Part shown: positions 1 to 6,177 of the stretch, piece by piece
How the letters are laid out: the number at the start of each line of letters is the position of its first letter
Numbering within the stretch: the stretch's first letter is position 1
DNA from: an uncultured Oscillibacter sp.
Lineage (GTDB): Bacteria; Bacillota; Clostridia; Oscillospirales; Oscillospiraceae
Reading direction: 5' to 3'
Length of the DNA: 6,449 nt
Assembly: GCA_946183715.1 (NCBI GenBank)
Contig: CAMHDB010000110.1
Location: 1-6,449, forward strand
Position numbers and translations under genes: made by a program
Notes under the pieces: generated by a model
What the model was told of the DNA's origin: nothing
Database searches by the model: none
The model's input: only the letters and a program-made list of their open reading frames with translations

Positions 1-95
1 GCCGTGGCGGCGTTCGCCATATTGTTGGAAATCACGTCCAAATGCCGCCCGTGCGTCAGCATGGCGGAGGTGAGATTGTAGAAGCCCTTGACCAT
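1..95 (-). CDS. FlgF/FlgG-family flagellar rod or hook-basal-body protein, N-terminal fragment
   Basis: Only the first 31 codons plus two bases lie in the window; the gene runs off the left edge. The peptide begins MVKGFYNLTSAMLTHGRHLD and continues with VISNNMANAAT. The SNN-x-ANxxT motif is the N-terminal signature shared by FlgB, FlgC, FlgE, FlgF and FlgG, whose N-terminal helix forms the inner coiled-coil wall of the flagellar rod and hook. A Met-hydrophobic-x-G/S-(F/L/M)-Y start is usual for FlgF/FlgG (FlhO/FlhP) of Gram-positives. FlgF and FlgG cannot be separated from this fragment, so no symbol is given. The ATG is preceded by AAAGGA (complement of 103-108) with a 7-base spacer, and it lies 17 bases after the sigma-factor stop, so it is probably in the same transcript. 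The product would be exported by the machinery encoded upstream. Confidence 0.85.
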   Translation of the reverse strand, partial: MVKGFYNLTSAMLTHGRHLDVISNNMANAAT

Positions 96-112
96 AGTAC
101 CGTCCTTTCCCG

Positions 113-871
113 TCAGATGGAGTCGGAGAGAAGCACCTTTAACTTTTGCAGTGCGCGGGTGTGAATCTGCGAGGCGCGCGCGTGGCTGACGCCCAGCACC
201 GCCGCGATGTCCTTCATTTTCATATTTTTCTGGTAGTAGAGAGACAAGACAATCTGCTCGTTCTCCCGGAGGGTGGAAATCGCCTTGGAGAGGGTTTCGA
301 GAAGCTCCTGCCGCTCTATAAGCTCGTCGGGGGAGGAATCCGGGGCCGTGCGGTCGTGGTTCGACAACTGGTCACAGCCTTCCAGCGTCTCCTCCAGCGA
401 CACGACGCTGTACATGGACGCGTTGGACATGGTGTCCTGATACTCTTCAACGGAAATGTGGAGGTGTTCGGCGATTTCCTGCTCCGTGGGGAAGCGCCCG
501 AGCCGACTGTAAAGCTCCGCGTTGGCCTGTTCGATTTCGCGGGCGCGGCGGCGAATCGGGCGCGGAACCCAGTCCTGTTGCCGCGCGAGGTCGATAATCA
601 TGCCCCGGATACGCTTGGCGACGTAGGTCTCGAACTTGCCGATGGAGGGGTCGTACTTGTCGACGGCGCGCGCGAGGACAATCAGGCCCTCGTTGATGAT
701 GTCGTCGAGTTGCGCGAAGCCGCTGTAGACGCCCTGAATCTGAAGGGCGATATTCCGGATAGTCCCGGTGTACCTCATGACGATTTCCCACTTTAATTCT
801 TCCGAAGGGTTCCTCCTGTACTCCTGAAAGAGTTCCTCCGTCGTCATTTTCTCATACTCGTCGTGTTTCAT
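113..871 (-). CDS. fliA: RNA polymerase sigma factor for flagellar operon, FliA/SigD/WhiG family (sigma-28)
   Basis: This 252-residue protein is about the length of B. subtilis SigD. Family knowledge: sigma-28 directs transcription of late flagellar and chemotaxis genes and is held inactive by FlgM until the hook is finished; no flgM lies in this window. Region 2 spans about residues 29-98, with LDDIINEGLIVLARAVDKYD (55-74) and FETYVAKRIRGMIIDLARQQ (80-99). The DWVPRP motif (100-105) leads into region 3, including GRFPTEQEIAEHL (125-137). Region 4 covers about 187-246, with a helix-turn-helix around 216-241 (MKDIAAVLGVSHARASQIH). The segment DPSIGKFETY appears one residue shorter than the DPSRGVKFETY form I recall from relatives. 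The ATG overlaps the flhA stop as ATGA, and AAAAGGA (complement of 882-888) lies 10 bases upstream inside flhA, so translation is probably coupled to flhA. In Bacillus, flhF, flhG and several che genes separate flhA from sigD; none are present here. Confidence 0.95.
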   Translation of the reverse strand: MKHDEYEKMTTEELFQEYRRNPSEELKWEIVMRYTGTIRNIALQIQGVYSGFAQLDDIINEGLIVLARAVDKYDPSIGKFETYVAKRIRGMIIDLARQQDWVPRPIRRRAREIEQANAELYSRLGRFPTEQEIAEHLHISVEEYQDTMSNASMYSVVSLEETLEGCDQLSNHDRTAPDSSPDELIERQELLETLSKAISTLRENEQIVLSLYYQKNMKMKDIAAVLGVSHARASQIHTRALQKLKVLLSDSI

Positions 872-2970
872 GCTCCGACCGTCCTTTTCTCATCAGACGC
901 CTGCATGGTGATGTTGCCGATGGACTGTATCTGCACCGTACCCACGATTTCCGTGAAGGAGAGCACGTAGAGGTTGGGGAAATACTGCGACAGCAGTCGG
1001 CTGAGGTAAACCCGGATGACCTGACTGGTGAGCAGAACGGGATTCTGTCCGAGTTCTTGGAACTTGCGGATATTCTCCGCGAGTTGCGAAATAAGGGGCT
1101 GAATCAATTCGGGGCCCATGGCCAGATAAATACCGCGCTCGTTGCGCGTGAGGGAGGCGACAATGCGCCGTTCGACTTCCCCGTCGAGGGTGATGGCGCG
1201 GAGCTGTCCGTTCTCGCAGAACTGCCGCGTAATGGTACGGCTCAACGCGCCGCGGACGCTTTCGGTAAGGGTGTCGGGGTCGCGGGTATTGGCGAGGGCG
1301 TCGACGAGGGTCTCGAGAATGGTACCGAGGTCTCGTATGGGCACGCCTTCCATTAAGAGGTTGCGGAGAACCTTTTCGAGCAGGGCGTAGGAGACGATGC
1401 CCGGGCAGACTTCCTCCACGAGTTCGGGCGAAGTCTTTTTGAGGTTCTCCACGAGCTGTATTGTCTCGCTGCGGCTGAGCAGTTCGTAGGCGTGCTGCCG
1501 GATAGTTTCCGAAAGGTGCGTCAGCATGACCGACAGGGGGTCGATGACGGTATAGCCGTAGATTTCGGCCATTTCCTTGTTTTCGGGGAGAATCCAGCGC
1601 GCCGGGATTCCGTAGGCCGGCTCGACGGTCTCGATACCGTCGATGTCCTTGACGGGGTTGGCGGGTTCGAGGGCCAAATAGTAGTCCATGAGGATTTCGC
1701 CGCGCGCGACTTCCTCGCCCTTGATGTAGATGATGTACTGATTTGTTCCCAGCATGGAGCCGTCGTGCAGTCGGACCGTGGGAATGACGAAGCCCATCTC
1801 CTGCGCGTACTGCCGCCGGAAAATGACAATCCGGTTGATGAGCTTCCCGCCGCTCCGCTCGTCTACGAGGGGAATCAGGCTGTAGCCGACTTCCATCTCA
1901 ATCGGTTCGACGGTGAGCAGGGAGTAAACGTTGCTGATGTCCTTGTAGTAGTCGGCGGCGGTGGGGACTTCCTCCGTGGGCTCCTCGGCGGCGACTTCCT
2001 CGGCGGCCTCGGCGGCCTCCTTCTCGGCCTGCGCGCGCCGGAATAGAAGCGCCCCCGCGACGGCTAGGGCAATGCCCACGATAAAGAGCGATACGTGCGG
2101 GGTATTGGGCAGGACGCCCAGAAAAATCATAGCGCCGCCGGCGACGACAATCGCCGTGGGCTGTGCGAGGAACTGCGAGCGCATGTCCTCGCCCAGACTG
2201 CCTTCCGATACCGACCGGGTGACAATCATGCCCGTCGCGGTGGAAATCATGAGGGCGGGGAGCTGTGAGACGAGGCCGTCGCCGACGGTGGCGCGGGAGT
2301 AGACCTGCAACACCGTGGAGAAGTCCTGACCGCCCATGAGCATGCCGATAACGACGCCGCCGATGAGGTTGACCGCCGTCAGGATGATGGACATCGTCGA
2401 GTCGCCCTTGACAATCTTGGTCGCGCCGTCCATAGCGCCGTAGAAGTCGGATTCGCGCTGGATTTTGGCGCGGCGTTCGCGGGCCTGCTGTTCGTCGATG
2501 ATTCCGGTATTCAGGTCGGCGTCGATGGCCATTTGCTTCCCGGGCATGGCGTCGAGGGTGAAGCGCGCCGCGACTTCCGCGACGCGTTCGGCACCGCGCG
2601 TAATGACGATGAGCTGTACGAGGACGATAATCACGAAGATGATGAAGCCAATCACGACGTTTCCGGCGGTAATCAGCTCGCTGAACGCGCTGATGACTTC
2701 CCCGGCGTAGCCGCCGTTGGAGAGAATCAGGCGCGTGGAGGAGACGTTCATGCCCAGCCGGAACAGGGTCGTAATGAGCAGGAGCGACGGGAATATGGAG
2801 AACTCCAGCGCCTCCGAGATGTTCATCGTGATGACGAGGATAATCACCGACAGGGACAGGTTGAGCACCAGCAGAATGTCCAGCAACTGCGGCGGAATGG
2901 GGATAATCATGAACAGGACGACCACAACCACAAACAGCGTGACCGCGTTATTTTCGATAAGTCGTCTCAT
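868..2970 (-). CDS. flhA: Flagellar biosynthesis protein FlhA, export gate and chaperone-substrate docking platform
   Basis: This 700-residue FHIPEP-family protein has normal length. The N-terminal half is a membrane domain with about eight helices (roughly 8-24, 28-48, 57-75, 105-124, 195-215, 235-252, 272-288 and 292-310). The cytoplasmic loop after the fourth helix is strongly conserved, with RFTLDAMPGKQMAIDADLN (136-154) and VKGD (187-190). Known role: a nonameric ring uses proton motive force and its cytosolic domain binds FliS-, FliT- and FlgN-bound substrates. An Ala/Glu-rich linker (about 313-337) leads into the cytosolic domain (340-700). By spacing, Glu-450, Tyr-453 and Thr-484 match Salmonella Asp-456, Phe-459 and Thr-490 of the chaperone-binding groove; this is my alignment from memory. 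The ATG has GGAAAGG (complement of 2980-2986) 9 bases upstream, and this site begins just after the flhB stop. The 3' end overlaps the sigma gene by 4 bases. Confidence 0.98.
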   Translation of the reverse strand: MRRLIENNAVTLFVVVVVLFMIIPIPPQLLDILLVLNLSLSVIILVITMNISEALEFSIFPSLLLITTLFRLGMNVSSTRLILSNGGYAGEVISAFSELITAGNVVIGFIIFVIIVLVQLIVITRGAERVAEVAARFTLDAMPGKQMAIDADLNTGIIDEQQARERRAKIQRESDFYGAMDGATKIVKGDSTMSIILTAVNLIGGVVIGMLMGGQDFSTVLQVYSRATVGDGLVSQLPALMISTATGMIVTRSVSEGSLGEDMRSQFLAQPTAIVVAGGAMIFLGVLPNTPHVSLFIVGIALAVAGALLFRRAQAEKEAAEAAEEVAAEEPTEEVPTAADYYKDISNVYSLLTVEPIEMEVGYSLIPLVDERSGGKLINRIVIFRRQYAQEMGFVIPTVRLHDGSMLGTNQYIIYIKGEEVARGEILMDYYLALEPANPVKDIDGIETVEPAYGIPARWILPENKEMAEIYGYTVIDPLSVMLTHLSETIRQHAYELLSRSETIQLVENLKKTSPELVEEVCPGIVSYALLEKVLRNLLMEGVPIRDLGTILETLVDALANTRDPDTLTESVRGALSRTITRQFCENGQLRAITLDGEVERRIVASLTRNERGIYLAMGPELIQPLISQLAENIRKFQELGQNPVLLTSQVIRVYLSRLLSQYFPNLYVLSFTEIVGTVQIQSIGNITMQASDEKRTVGA
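1981..2034 (-). repeat. Low-complexity repeat in flhA encoding the Ala/Glu linker
   Basis: On the plus strand the 10-mer CCTCGGCGGC occurs three times, at 1983-1992, 1998-2007 and 2007-2016, followed by a decayed copy. On the coding strand it reads as Glu and Ala codons (FlhA residues about 313-330, with EAAEAAEEVAAEE inside). The region joins the FlhA membrane domain to its cytosolic domain, which is variable in length and sequence across the family, so slippage-driven length change here should be tolerated in frame-preserving steps. Confidence 0.6.
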
Positions 2971-2988
2971 GCGCTGATACCTTTCCGC

Positions 2989-4041
2989 TTACGCTTTGAC
3001 GCGTCCGAGCTTGTAGAGATACACCATGATTTCCGCGACATCCTCGTAAAGGTCGGCGGGGATGGTCTGGTAGAGTTCCGCCTTCGCGTACAGGGCGCGG
3101 GCGAGCGTGACGTTTTCGACGACGGTGACATTGTGCGCCTCCGCGACGGACACGATACGCAGGGCCAGTGCGTCGAGGCCTTTGGCGAGTACGAGCGGGG
3201 CCTCGTCGACGTAGGGCTTGTAGCGGAGCGCGACCGCGACGTGTTCCGGGTTACGGACGATGACATCCGCTTTCGGTACCTGCTGCATCATGCGCTGTTG
3301 GGCGGCGCGGCGCTGTAATTCCTTGATTCTGCTCTTGATTTGCGGGTCGCCTTCGGTCTGCTTGTACTCTTCCTTGATTTCCTGTTTCGACATTCTCATC
3401 TGTTTTTCGTAGTCCCACCACTGGTACAGGAAGTCGAGGGCGGCGAGCGCCAGAAACGCCATTGCCACGCGGAGCAACATGGAGAATATTTCGCCGAACA
3501 GGTGGGAGGAAGCGCCGCCCAAATCGGCGTAGAGGTAGCGTTCCGCGATTCCCATCAGGGCGCGGAGGCTGGAATAAATCAGGTAGAGCAGAATCGCGAC
3601 TTTCAATAGGTTTTTCAGAGCCTCTACTACACTTCGCAGGGAAAAGAGATTCTGAAAGCCCTTTAACGGGTTGATTTTGTCGAATTTAGGCTTGATAAGC
3701 TCAAAACTGACCAGTAACCGGGTCTGGGCCATGGTGGCGGCAATCGACAGGAGCGCCGCGACCGCGAGGAACGGCCCCGCGATGTCCGCCAGCAGGGACA
3801 CACAGCGCAACAGCAACGCGTGATTGGGAATCCCGCCGCTCTGAATGAGCTGAATGCAGTAGACCATGAACGCGCCGATGGACGAGAGCGCCCCGGCGAA
3901 CGTCACGCGCATGACGAGAATACTGCCGAACAGCGACGCCACCGAAACCGCGTCCTTACTCAGGAAAACGTGTCCTTTTTTACGTTCGTCTCTTCGCTTT
4001 TTTGGGGTTGCCTTTTCGGTTTTGGAATCGTCTTCGCCCAC
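2989..4041 (-). CDS. flhB: Flagellar biosynthesis protein FlhB, export substrate-specificity switch
   Basis: This 350-residue protein is near the usual length for FlhB. The N-terminus is charged and cytoplasmic, with the family motif KTEKATPKKRRDERKKG (7-23). Four membrane helices follow at about 33-62, 84-107, 144-166 and 183-207. The family motif MSKQEIKEEYKQTEGDPQIK (217-236) then leads into the cytosolic switch domain. FlhB normally cleaves itself between Asn and Pro of NPTH, which lets the exporter change from rod/hook to filament substrates. Here the site reads NPEH (264-267), in the context VIVRNPEHVAVALRY; the Asn and Pro are kept and the Thr is replaced by Glu. The start is GTG: an in-frame TAA lies six codons upstream, no ATG lies between, and GAGGTG (complement of 4049-4054) sits 7 bases before the GTG. 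The C-terminus is short, without an extended tail. Confidence 0.97.
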   Translation of the reverse strand: MGEDDSKTEKATPKKRRDERKKGHVFLSKDAVSVASLFGSILVMRVTFAGALSSIGAFMVYCIQLIQSGGIPNHALLLRCVSLLADIAGPFLAVAALLSIAATMAQTRLLVSFELIKPKFDKINPLKGFQNLFSLRSVVEALKNLLKVAILLYLIYSSLRALMGIAERYLYADLGGASSHLFGEIFSMLLRVAMAFLALAALDFLYQWWDYEKQMRMSKQEIKEEYKQTEGDPQIKSRIKELQRRAAQQRMMQQVPKADVIVRNPEHVAVALRYKPYVDEAPLVLAKGLDALALRIVSVAEAHNVTVVENVTLARALYAKAELYQTIPADLYEDVAEIMVYLYKLGRVKA

Positions 4042-4048
4042 CGTCCAC

Positions 4049-4054
4049 CACCTC
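4049..4054 (-). promoter_or_regulatory. Ribosome binding site of flhB that supports its GTG start
   Basis: The coding strand reads GAGGTG, a full match to the anti-Shine-Dalgarno core, with a 7-base spacer to the GTG at 4041-4039. It lies in the 39-base fliR-flhB gap, the longest gap in the window. Because the upstream frame closes at a TAA and holds no other start codon, this site fixes the flhB start. Confidence 0.75.
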
Positions 4055-4080
4055 GCTTACGGGCTGTTCCACGGCGTGTT

Positions 4081-4854
4081 TTACCGTGAATCCGCGAACA
4101 GTGTCAGCACGTCCCGAATGGAGCCGAGCATAAGAGATTCCGCTTCCAGCAGGAAATTGCTCATCGGGGACAGCAACACCGAAAGCATGAGCATTCCGAC
4201 AATGACTTTCAGTTCGATATTGATGGCAAATACGTTGATTTGCGGAATGGCCTTCATGAGAATACCCATGCCCATTTGCCCGAGGAGTTCGGCCCCGAGA
4301 ATCGGGAGGCTGAGCTTGAAGGACAACAGCACGCAGTTCGAGAAGAACGCCACCATGTGATTAGCGGCCATATCGCCGAATACCGCGCCGCCGAACGGCA
4401 CCACGTCCCCGGAAGTCAGGATAAGCCGAATCAGGGTGACGTGTCCGTTGGAGAGGAAAAAGAGCATTTGCGTCATGAGGTTGAGCAGGTTGGCCGTACT
4501 CGTCATGGACGACTGCGCGCCGGGGTCGTAGGAGCGGGCCATACTCATTCCCATTTGGGTGTCGATGATTTCTCCGGCCTGTTCGGGGATATAGAGCAGG
4601 AAGCGGATAATCATGTTGATGAAGAAGCCGACGCCGAGTTCGAGAAAGAGCCGTAGCGACAGTTCCACGAGGGTTTCGGGCACCGCGACGACCTGTCCGG
4701 AGGCGGAGTAGGCCGTAATGGACAGGAAGAGTATGATTCCGCTCTGGAAGAACGTCGGAACGCCGTTCCGCCCGAAGAACGGGCTGAACAGGACAAAGCC
4801 CGCCATACGCATGAAGATGTAGAGAAAAAGCGTGAACGCGCTCCAGTTGAACAT
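4081..4854 (-). CDS. fliR: Flagellar biosynthesis protein FliR, export gate core subunit
   Basis: This 257-residue protein is of usual FliR length. It is hydrophobic throughout, with about six membrane segments in the usual FliR/SctT layout. Recognisable family stretches are FLYIFMRMAGFVLFSPFFG (10-28), EQAGEIIDTQMGMSMARSYD (91-110), the SGDVVPFGG segment (148-156) and KAIPQINVFAINIELK (201-216). FliR is the single-copy subunit that joins five FliP and several FliQ to form the helical export gate in the basal body. The ATG follows the fliQ stop after only 4 bases, and I see no good Shine-Dalgarno sequence before it, so translation is likely to be coupled to fliQ. The stop is followed by 39 bases and then flhB. 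Confidence 0.97.
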   Translation of the reverse strand: MFNWSAFTLFLYIFMRMAGFVLFSPFFGRNGVPTFFQSGIILFLSITAYSASGQVVAVPETLVELSLRLFLELGVGFFINMIIRFLLYIPEQAGEIIDTQMGMSMARSYDPGAQSSMTSTANLLNLMTQMLFFLSNGHVTLIRLILTSGDVVPFGGAVFGDMAANHMVAFFSNCVLLSFKLSLPILGAELLGQMGMGILMKAIPQINVFAINIELKVIVGMLMLSVLLSPMSNFLLEAESLMLGSIRDVLTLFADSR

Positions 4855-4858
4855 GATT

Positions 4859-5116
4859 TCAAACCATCAGGTCAAAGAGCTTGTACGTGTATTCCTGTAG
4901 AATGCGGAGCATCCAGTTCCCGCCCAGAATGAGGAAGAGAACCACGACGATGAGCTTCAGCAGGAACGAAATGGACTGCTCGTGAATCTGCGTGACGGCT
5001 TGCAGGATGGCCACGATGACGCCCACGAGCATACACATGAGCAGAATGGGGCCGCCGAGGCGAATCGCCACGCCGAGGCCGTCGCCGAAAATCACGGCGA
5101 CATCCGCGCTATTCAT
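4859..5116 (-). CDS. fliQ: Flagellar biosynthesis protein FliQ, export gate subunit
   Basis: This 85-residue protein has the typical FliQ size and two-helix hairpin, with membrane helices at about 17-40 and 51-75. The connecting loop holds the family motif around QAVTQIHEQSISF (39-51), matching the usual Q-A-x-T-Q-I-x-E-Q-(T/S)-(L/I)-x-F pattern. Relatives I recall continue with FxPK at this point; here it is FLLK (51-54), so the proline is missing. Several FliQ hairpins wrap the FliP/FliR core of the export gate. The ATG has GAGGTGA (complement of 5123-5129) 6 bases upstream and starts 16 bases after the fliP stop. Confidence 0.96.
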   Translation of the reverse strand: MNSADVAVIFGDGLGVAIRLGGPILLMCMLVGVIVAILQAVTQIHEQSISFLLKLIVVVLFLILGGNWMLRILQEYTYKLFDLMV

Positions 5117-5132
5117 AGTCCTTCACCTCGTT

Positions 5133-5816
5133 TCAGGCCAGCGGCACGTAGCGGAAGCCGCGTACCAGAGACGTGAACACCAGTTCCCAGCCGTTGAGCG
5201 ACACGAACAGCAGTAACTTGAACGGCGTGGAAATCATGGACGGCGGAAGCATAATCATGCCCATAGACATCAGCACGCTCGACACGATAATGTCGATGAG
5301 CAGGAAGGGGATGTACAGGTACAGCCCGATTTCAAAGGCGCGCCGGAGTTCGCTTGTCGCGAACGCCGGGACGATAATCCGCAAGGGGAGCAGTTGCGCC
5401 GCTTCGAGGGTATCGGGGAGTTCGGCGGTCGCGTCCATGTCGCAGAAGAGCCGGATAGTGGAAATGTCGGTATTCTGCACCATGAAATTTTTCAGGGGCA
5501 GTTGGGCGCGCTCGAAAAATACGGACTGCTCGATTTCGCCCTCGACGTAGGGCCGGTAGGCGGTCGTGCTGATTTCGCGGACGACGGGCCCCATTGTGAA
5601 GAGCGTCAAAAACAGCGACAGCCCCACCAGTACCATATTCGGCGGGACTTGCTGCGTACCCATCGCGTTGCGCAGGAACGAGAGCGAGATAACGTACCGG
5701 GTAAACGAGGTCATGAGGATGACCGCCGAGGGCAGGAGCGTAAACAGGGCCATGAGGTAAATTATCTCCAGCGTCTGCACGCTGTCGCCGTTGATATTGA
5801 TAATGCCGTCAGCCAT
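5133..5816 (-). CDS. fliP: Flagellar biosynthesis protein FliP, export gate core subunit
   Basis: With the start chosen here the protein is 227 residues, close to B. subtilis FliP. It has a hydrophobic segment at about 16-37, the family stretch LMTSFTRYVISLSFLRNAMG (34-53), QVPPNMVLVGLSLFLTLF (56-73), a polar middle domain with PLKNFMVQNT (107-116), and the C-terminal helices with VPAFATSELRRAF (149-161) and the Met-rich gate loop MSMGMIMLPPSMIS (183-196). FliP forms the pentameric core of the export gate. No clear cleavable signal peptide is visible, unlike enterobacterial FliP. An earlier in-frame ATG at 5825 would add three residues but directly abuts the GGAGGA site, which is too close for initiation. 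The ATG at 5816 has a 9-base spacer and is preferred. The gene overlaps the fliO 3' end by 8 bases. Confidence 0.97.
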   Translation of the reverse strand: MADGIININGDSVQTLEIIYLMALFTLLPSAVILMTSFTRYVISLSFLRNAMGTQQVPPNMVLVGLSLFLTLFTMGPVVREISTTAYRPYVEGEIEQSVFFERAQLPLKNFMVQNTDISTIRLFCDMDATAELPDTLEAAQLLPLRIIVPAFATSELRRAFEIGLYLYIPFLLIDIIVSSVLMSMGMIMLPPSMISTPFKLLLFVSLNGWELVFTSLVRGFRYVPLA

Positions 5817-6174
5817 GATTGTCATTCCTCCGGGGGCGGTTGAGGGTATCGCGCAGGACGTCGAGGAATCCGGCGTCCGGGGGCGGTTCCGAGAGCCACG
5901 CTTCGGCCTCCTCGCCCTCCCACTCTTTCAACAGGGTAATGTTCTGCTCCGTCACGCCCAAAAGCATACAGCGTCCGCGCGCGTAGAAAACCAGCAGGGA
6001 CGCGTTGCGCCCCACGCCGATTCGCGACAGTACGCGGAAGTTCTCGCCGCCGCCGTTGAGCCCCGCGCCCGGCGCGCCGTGGGCCGCAATCCAGCGGCTT
6101 GTGACGTAGGCCAGCACGAGGATTAAAACCGTGGTGAAGAGCATGCCGAGGGCGGAGATGAGATTCGCCGCCAT
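5809..6174 (-). CDS. fliO: Flagellar biosynthesis protein FliO (FliZ of Bacillus), FliP assembly factor
   Basis: This 121-residue protein has one N-terminal membrane helix (about 8-25) and a small cytoplasmic domain. FliO is poorly conserved, but the core NFRVLSRIGVGRNASLLVFY (45-64) followed by CMLLGVTEQNITLLKE (69-84) matches the family pattern of a basic strand, a hydrophobic strand and an LLGVTxxxITLL motif. FliO helps FliP oligomerise and is not part of the mature gate. Its position between cheY and fliP is that of Bacillus FliZ/FliO. The ATG lies 3 bases after the cheY stop (TGACGAATG) with no visible Shine-Dalgarno sequence, so it is probably translated by coupling to cheY. The 3' end overlaps fliP by 8 bases. 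The C-terminal tail is proline- and charge-rich (96-120). Confidence 0.9.
   Translation of the reverse strand: MAANLISALGMLFTTVLILVLAYVTSRWIAAHGAPGAGLNGGGENFRVLSRIGVGRNASLLVFYARGRCMLLGVTEQNITLLKEWEGEEAEAWLSEPPPDAGFLDVLRDTLNRPRRNDNHG
5826..5831 (-). promoter_or_regulatory. Ribosome binding site of fliP that decides its start
   Basis: The coding strand reads GGAGGA, the strongest Shine-Dalgarno match in the window, immediately followed by ATGACAATCATG. The first ATG has no spacer, whereas the second is 9 bases away. The site lies inside fliO, so it probably re-sets the translation level of fliP relative to fliO. Confidence 0.8.
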
Positions 6175-6177
6175 TCG

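Noticed and set aside
146..796. Open plus-strand frame of 216 codons antisense to the sigma factor gene
   Set aside because: It mirrors the codon bias of the sigma gene, with no family resemblance and no supporting ribosome site; it does not merit a call.
2344..2351. GCCGATAA on the plus strand, an exact match to the sigma-28 -10 consensus, antisense inside flhA
   Set aside because: The position where TAAA should lie with a 15-base spacer (2325-2328) reads CCTG, and the octamer is explained by ordinary Val-Ile-Gly codons of flhA on the other strand.
2533..3318. Open plus-strand frame of 261 codons antisense to the flhA-flhB junction
   Set aside because: It lies opposite two certain genes, its product is a low-complexity Asp/Arg/His-rich peptide without a recognisable domain, and long antisense frames are expected from GC-rich codon use.
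4042..4080. fliR-flhB gap as the site of an internal promoter or small gene
   Set aside because: The 39 bases hold the flhB ribosome site but no -10/-35 pair, no meaningful hairpin and no room for a gene.
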